Positions 4,218-6,630 of a DNA stretch of 6,630 bases are shown here, in pieces; position 1 is the stretch's first letter, and every line of letters begins with the position of its first letter. The stretch lies in NCBI GenBank assembly GCA_031279715.1, contig JAITHY010000090.1:1-6630 (forward strand), in the 5' to 3' direction. A program made the position numbers and the translations under genes. Source of the stretch: Verrucomicrobiales bacterium. Its GTDB lineage: Bacteria > Verrucomicrobiota > Verrucomicrobiia > Methylacidiphilales > JAAUTS01. A model generated the notes under the pieces. The model made no database searches. It saw only the letters and a program-made list of their open reading frames with translations, and was not told where the DNA came from.

Positions 4218-6630
4218 ATGGGCAAAGCGCTAATCATCGCGGAGAAGCCGAGCGTGGCGAATGACATCGCCAAGGCGCTGGGCAGATTTCAGAAGGACAA
4301 GGATTTTTTTGAAAACGAGGACTATGTCATTTCCTCCGCCATTGGGCATTTGGTGGAAATCAGCGCCGGTGACGCCGACCCGAAGCGCGGCAAATGGAAC
4401 ATCGTCAACCTGCCGGTGATACCGGCGCACTTCGCGCTGAATCCCATTGAGCGCACCGAGCCGCGCTACAAGCTGTTGAAACGGCTGGCGACGCGCAAGG
4501 ATGTTGACTCGCTGATAAACGCATGCGACGCCGGGCGCGAGGGCGAGTTGATTTTCCGTTACATTGTGCAGATGACGAAAATCCAAAAGACCATCCGGCG
4601 GCTTTGGCTGCAATCCATGACTCCGGATTCCATCCGCGAGGGATTTAAGCGGTTGCGCTCCAACGAGGAAATGCTGCCACTGGCAGCGGCGGCGCAATGC
4701 CGCTCGGAGGCGGACTGGCTGATCGGCATCAACGGCACCCGCGCGATGACTTCGTTTAACTCCAAGGGGGGCGGTTTTAACAAAACCACTGTCGGTCGGG
4801 TGCAGACGCCAACGCTGGCGATTTTGGTCAAACGCGAGGAACAAATCCAAAAATTCCAGCCAAGGCCGTTTTGGGAAATTCATGCGCTGTTCGGCGCCGC
4901 TGCCGGTGATTATCCGAGCCGTTGGTTCGACGAGAGTTTCAAAAAAAGTGCCGCTGCCGATGACGAGGGAAGCGACAAGCGCCTCGAAAAAGCCGAGCGC
5001 ATCTGGACGCGCGAGCAGGCGGACGCCATTGTCAGCGCCTGCGCGGGGCAATTGGGCATCGTTGAGGAAAAGAGCAAGCCCGCCACGCAACTTTCACCCC
5101 TGTTGTTCGATCTCACGTCGTTGCAACGCGAGGCGAACAACAAATTCGGTTACCCCGCGCGCATGACGCTGTCAGTGGCACAGTCGTTGTACGAAAAACA
5201 CAAGGCGTTGACCTACCCGCGCACGGACAGCCGTTATCTGCCGGAAGATTATCTCGCCGCCGTGCGTGTCACGCTCAGCCGCTTGCCAGGGCCATCATTG
5301 GCGTCCTTTGCGGAAAAAATTATCGAAAATGGTTGGGTCAGGCCTAACAAACGCATTTTCAATAACGCGAAAATCTCCGATCACTTCGCGATCATTCCCA
5401 CACAGGAACCGCCGAACTTCACCAAGTTCAACGAAAACGAGGCGAAGATTTACTCGTTGGTGGCCAAGCGTTTCATGGCGGTGTTTTTTCCTCCCGCTGT
5501 GTTTGAGGTCACGACACGCATCACCCACGTCGCTGAGTATGCGTTCAAAGTCGAGGGTAAAATTCTCAAGGAAGCGGGCTGGCTCGCCATCTACGGACGC
5601 GAGGAACAACCCGCTGACGATGAGAACGGACAATCCCTGCCGCCCGTCGTCAGCGGCGAACAAGTTGTCACCAAGGAACTGGAAATTCGCGAGGACTTGA
5701 CCCGCCCCCCCGCACGATTTTCGGAAGCGACGCTGCTCTCCGCGATGGAAGGCGCGGGCAAACTGGTCGAGGACGAGGAATTGCGCGAGGCGATGTCGGA
5801 GAAAGGCTTGGGCACGCCCGCCACGCGAGCCGCCATTATTGAGGGGCTGATTTATGAAAAATACATCGACCGCCAGGGACGCGAGTTGAAGCCGACAGTG
5901 AAAGCCTTCGACTTGCTGAAAACCCTTGAGGTGCTGAAAATCGACGCCCTTTCCTCGCCCGAGCTTACCGGTGAATGGGAATACAAGCTCAAACAAATTG
6001 AGCACCGAAAAATGACCCGTGACGAGTTCATGCGCGAAATTGAAGGCATGACCCGCGACACTATCGAACGCATCCGCAAGAGCGGCGATCCCGCCGAGGT
6101 GGTTTTGCATGATACGAAATTGATCGACCCGTTCAGCGGACAAAAGATGATAAAAACCCTTAAAAACTTTCGCACCGAGGACAACTCGTTCATCGTGCCG
6201 AAAATCATTGCCGGGCGCGTCATGTCCGAGGATGAAATTGCGGAATTGCTTGCCAAACGCGCTGTCGGGCCTCTGGATGATTTCAAAAATCGCATGGGGC
6301 GCCCCTTCAGCGCCTACGTCCGGCTTGGTGACGACAAGGAAGTTTCGCTCGACTGGGGCAACGGGGCCAACGCTGACGGTGACCAAGCGCCTGACTTCAG
6401 CGGGCAGGAACCGCTCGGCATTTGCCCGATGACCGGACGACGGGTGTTCGAAACCCCAAACGCCTATGTCACCGAACCCGCTGACGGTGAGACCAAGAGC
6501 GGAACGGAGGCATTTTGGATGTCGCGTAAAATTCTCGAACAGGAGATTACTCGCGAGCAGGTAATAAAATTGCTCGCCACCAAGAAAACGGACATTCTGC
6601 CCGGTTTTGTCAGCAAGCGCACCAAACGTC
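4218..6630 (+). CDS. topB: Type IA DNA topoisomerase, topoisomerase III-like, 3' end outside window
   Basis: At least 804 codons, open at the right edge. Type IA topoisomerases relax or decatenate DNA by single-strand cleavage through a tyrosine. The N-terminal Toprim domain starts 'ALIIAEKPSVANDIAKAL' (4-21), with catalytic E9 and the 'EKPS' wording of topoisomerase III rather than the 'ESPAKA' of TopA. 'DAGREGE' (104-110) is the metal-binding motif in its topoisomerase III form. 'VGRVQTPTLAIL' leads into the core, the active-site tyrosine is Y333 in 'LTYPRTDSRYLP' (E. coli TopB uses Y328), and 'GLGTPATRAAII' begins at residue 530. Two C-terminal repeats of the Toprim_Crpt type follow, from about 632 and from about 732 onward, with 'GPLDDFKNRMGRPFSAYV' in the first and 'FVSKRTKR' at the edge of the second. 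Their usual paired cysteines are mostly missing (DPFSG 637-641; CPMTG 736-740). The ATG lies one base after dprA; no clear Shine-Dalgarno, only GAAG at 4204-4207. Annotation as topA by position is the alternative, but the motifs favour topoisomerase III. Confidence 0.92.
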   Translation, partial: MGKALIIAEKPSVANDIAKALGRFQKDKDFFENEDYVISSAIGHLVEISAGDADPKRGKWNIVNLPVIPAHFALNPIERTEPRYKLLKRLATRKDVDSLINACDAGREGELIFRYIVQMTKIQKTIRRLWLQSMTPDSIREGFKRLRSNEEMLPLAAAAQCRSEADWLIGINGTRAMTSFNSKGGGFNKTTVGRVQTPTLAILVKREEQIQKFQPRPFWEIHALFGAAAGDYPSRWFDESFKKSAAADDEGSDKRLEKAERIWTREQADAIVSACAGQLGIVEEKSKPATQLSPLLFDLTSLQREANNKFGYPARMTLSVAQSLYEKHKALTYPRTDSRYLPEDYLAAVRVTLSRLPGPSLASFAEKIIENGWVRPNKRIFNNAKISDHFAIIPTQEPPNFTKFNENEAKIYSLVAKRFMAVFFPPAVFEVTTRITHVAEYAFKVEGKILKEAGWLAIYGREEQPADDENGQSLPPVVSGEQVVTKELEIREDLTRPPARFSEATLLSAMEGAGKLVEDEELREAMSEKGLGTPATRAAIIEGLIYEKYIDRQGRELKPTVKAFDLLKTLEVLKIDALSSPELTGEWEYKLKQIEHRKMTRDEFMREIEGMTRDTIERIRKSGDPAEVVLHDTKLIDPFSGQKMIKTLKNFRTEDNSFIVPKIIAGRVMSEDEIAELLAKRAVGPLDDFKNRMGRPFSAYVRLGDDKEVSLDWGNGANADGDQAPDFSGQEPLGICPMTGRRVFETPNAYVTEPADGETKSGTEAFWMSRKILEQEITREQVIKLLATKKTDILPGFVSKRTKR

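Noticed and set aside
4230..5090. Minus-strand open frame of 286 codons
   Set aside because: Antisense to the Toprim and core region of the topoisomerase, with no recognisable domain.
5295..6386. Long minus-strand open frame of 363 codons
   Set aside because: It lies wholly inside the topoisomerase gene, whose + strand frame holds clear catalytic motifs; the antisense translation matches no family I recognise and looks like a by-product of the GC-rich codon pattern.

Overview
The window looks like a piece of ordinary bacterial chromosome. It carries four recognisable housekeeping genes and one doubtful small reading frame, all on the + strand, with no mobile elements, tRNA, rRNA or CRISPR. 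The dCTP deaminase is of the chlamydial/pseudomonad subtype. Ribosomal protein S1 has six repeats and the phrase 'DIGYKSEGVI' in its first repeat. dprA sits directly before a type IA topoisomerase. Together with moderate GC content and near absence of Shine-Dalgarno sequences, this suggests a bacterium of the PVC group, possibly Verrucomicrobiota. That placement is from memory of family sequences and is an inference, not a search result.

Region 1 (1-1010) is a nucleotide-metabolism unit. It holds the C-terminal end of a radical-SAM activase of the anaerobic (class III) ribonucleotide reductase, then dCTP deaminase (dcd), which overlaps it by an ATGA junction. A 29-codon reading frame overlaps the end of dcd by a second ATGA. 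The activase allows dNTPs to be made without oxygen, and Dcd turns dCTP into dUTP for the thymidylate pathway, so the two are functionally matched.

Region 2 (1011-1222) is a 212-bp non-coding leader in front of rpsA. It contains three possible hairpins, the last ending about 10 nt before the start codon, which lacks a clear ribosome binding site. This would fit translational control of S1, but is unproven. rpsA (1223-2917) encodes a complete six-repeat S1 and is closed by a strong intrinsic terminator with a 17-bp perfect stem (2933-2972).

Region 3 (2973-6630) has a 146-bp spacer with a perfect TGTAAA-G-TTTACA palindrome, then dprA (DNA uptake and recombination mediator). One base after dprA a topoisomerase III-type enzyme begins and runs off the window end. 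dprA next to topA is a familiar arrangement; here the partner has topoisomerase III signatures, and its C-terminal repeats have lost most of the cysteines expected of zinc-binding versions.

No clearly new system is visible. The points most worth a second look are the rpsA leader, the cysteine-poor topoisomerase tail, the lack of Shine-Dalgarno sites at every start, the small overlapping frame, and a sharp change of G/C strand bias between region 1 and region 3.
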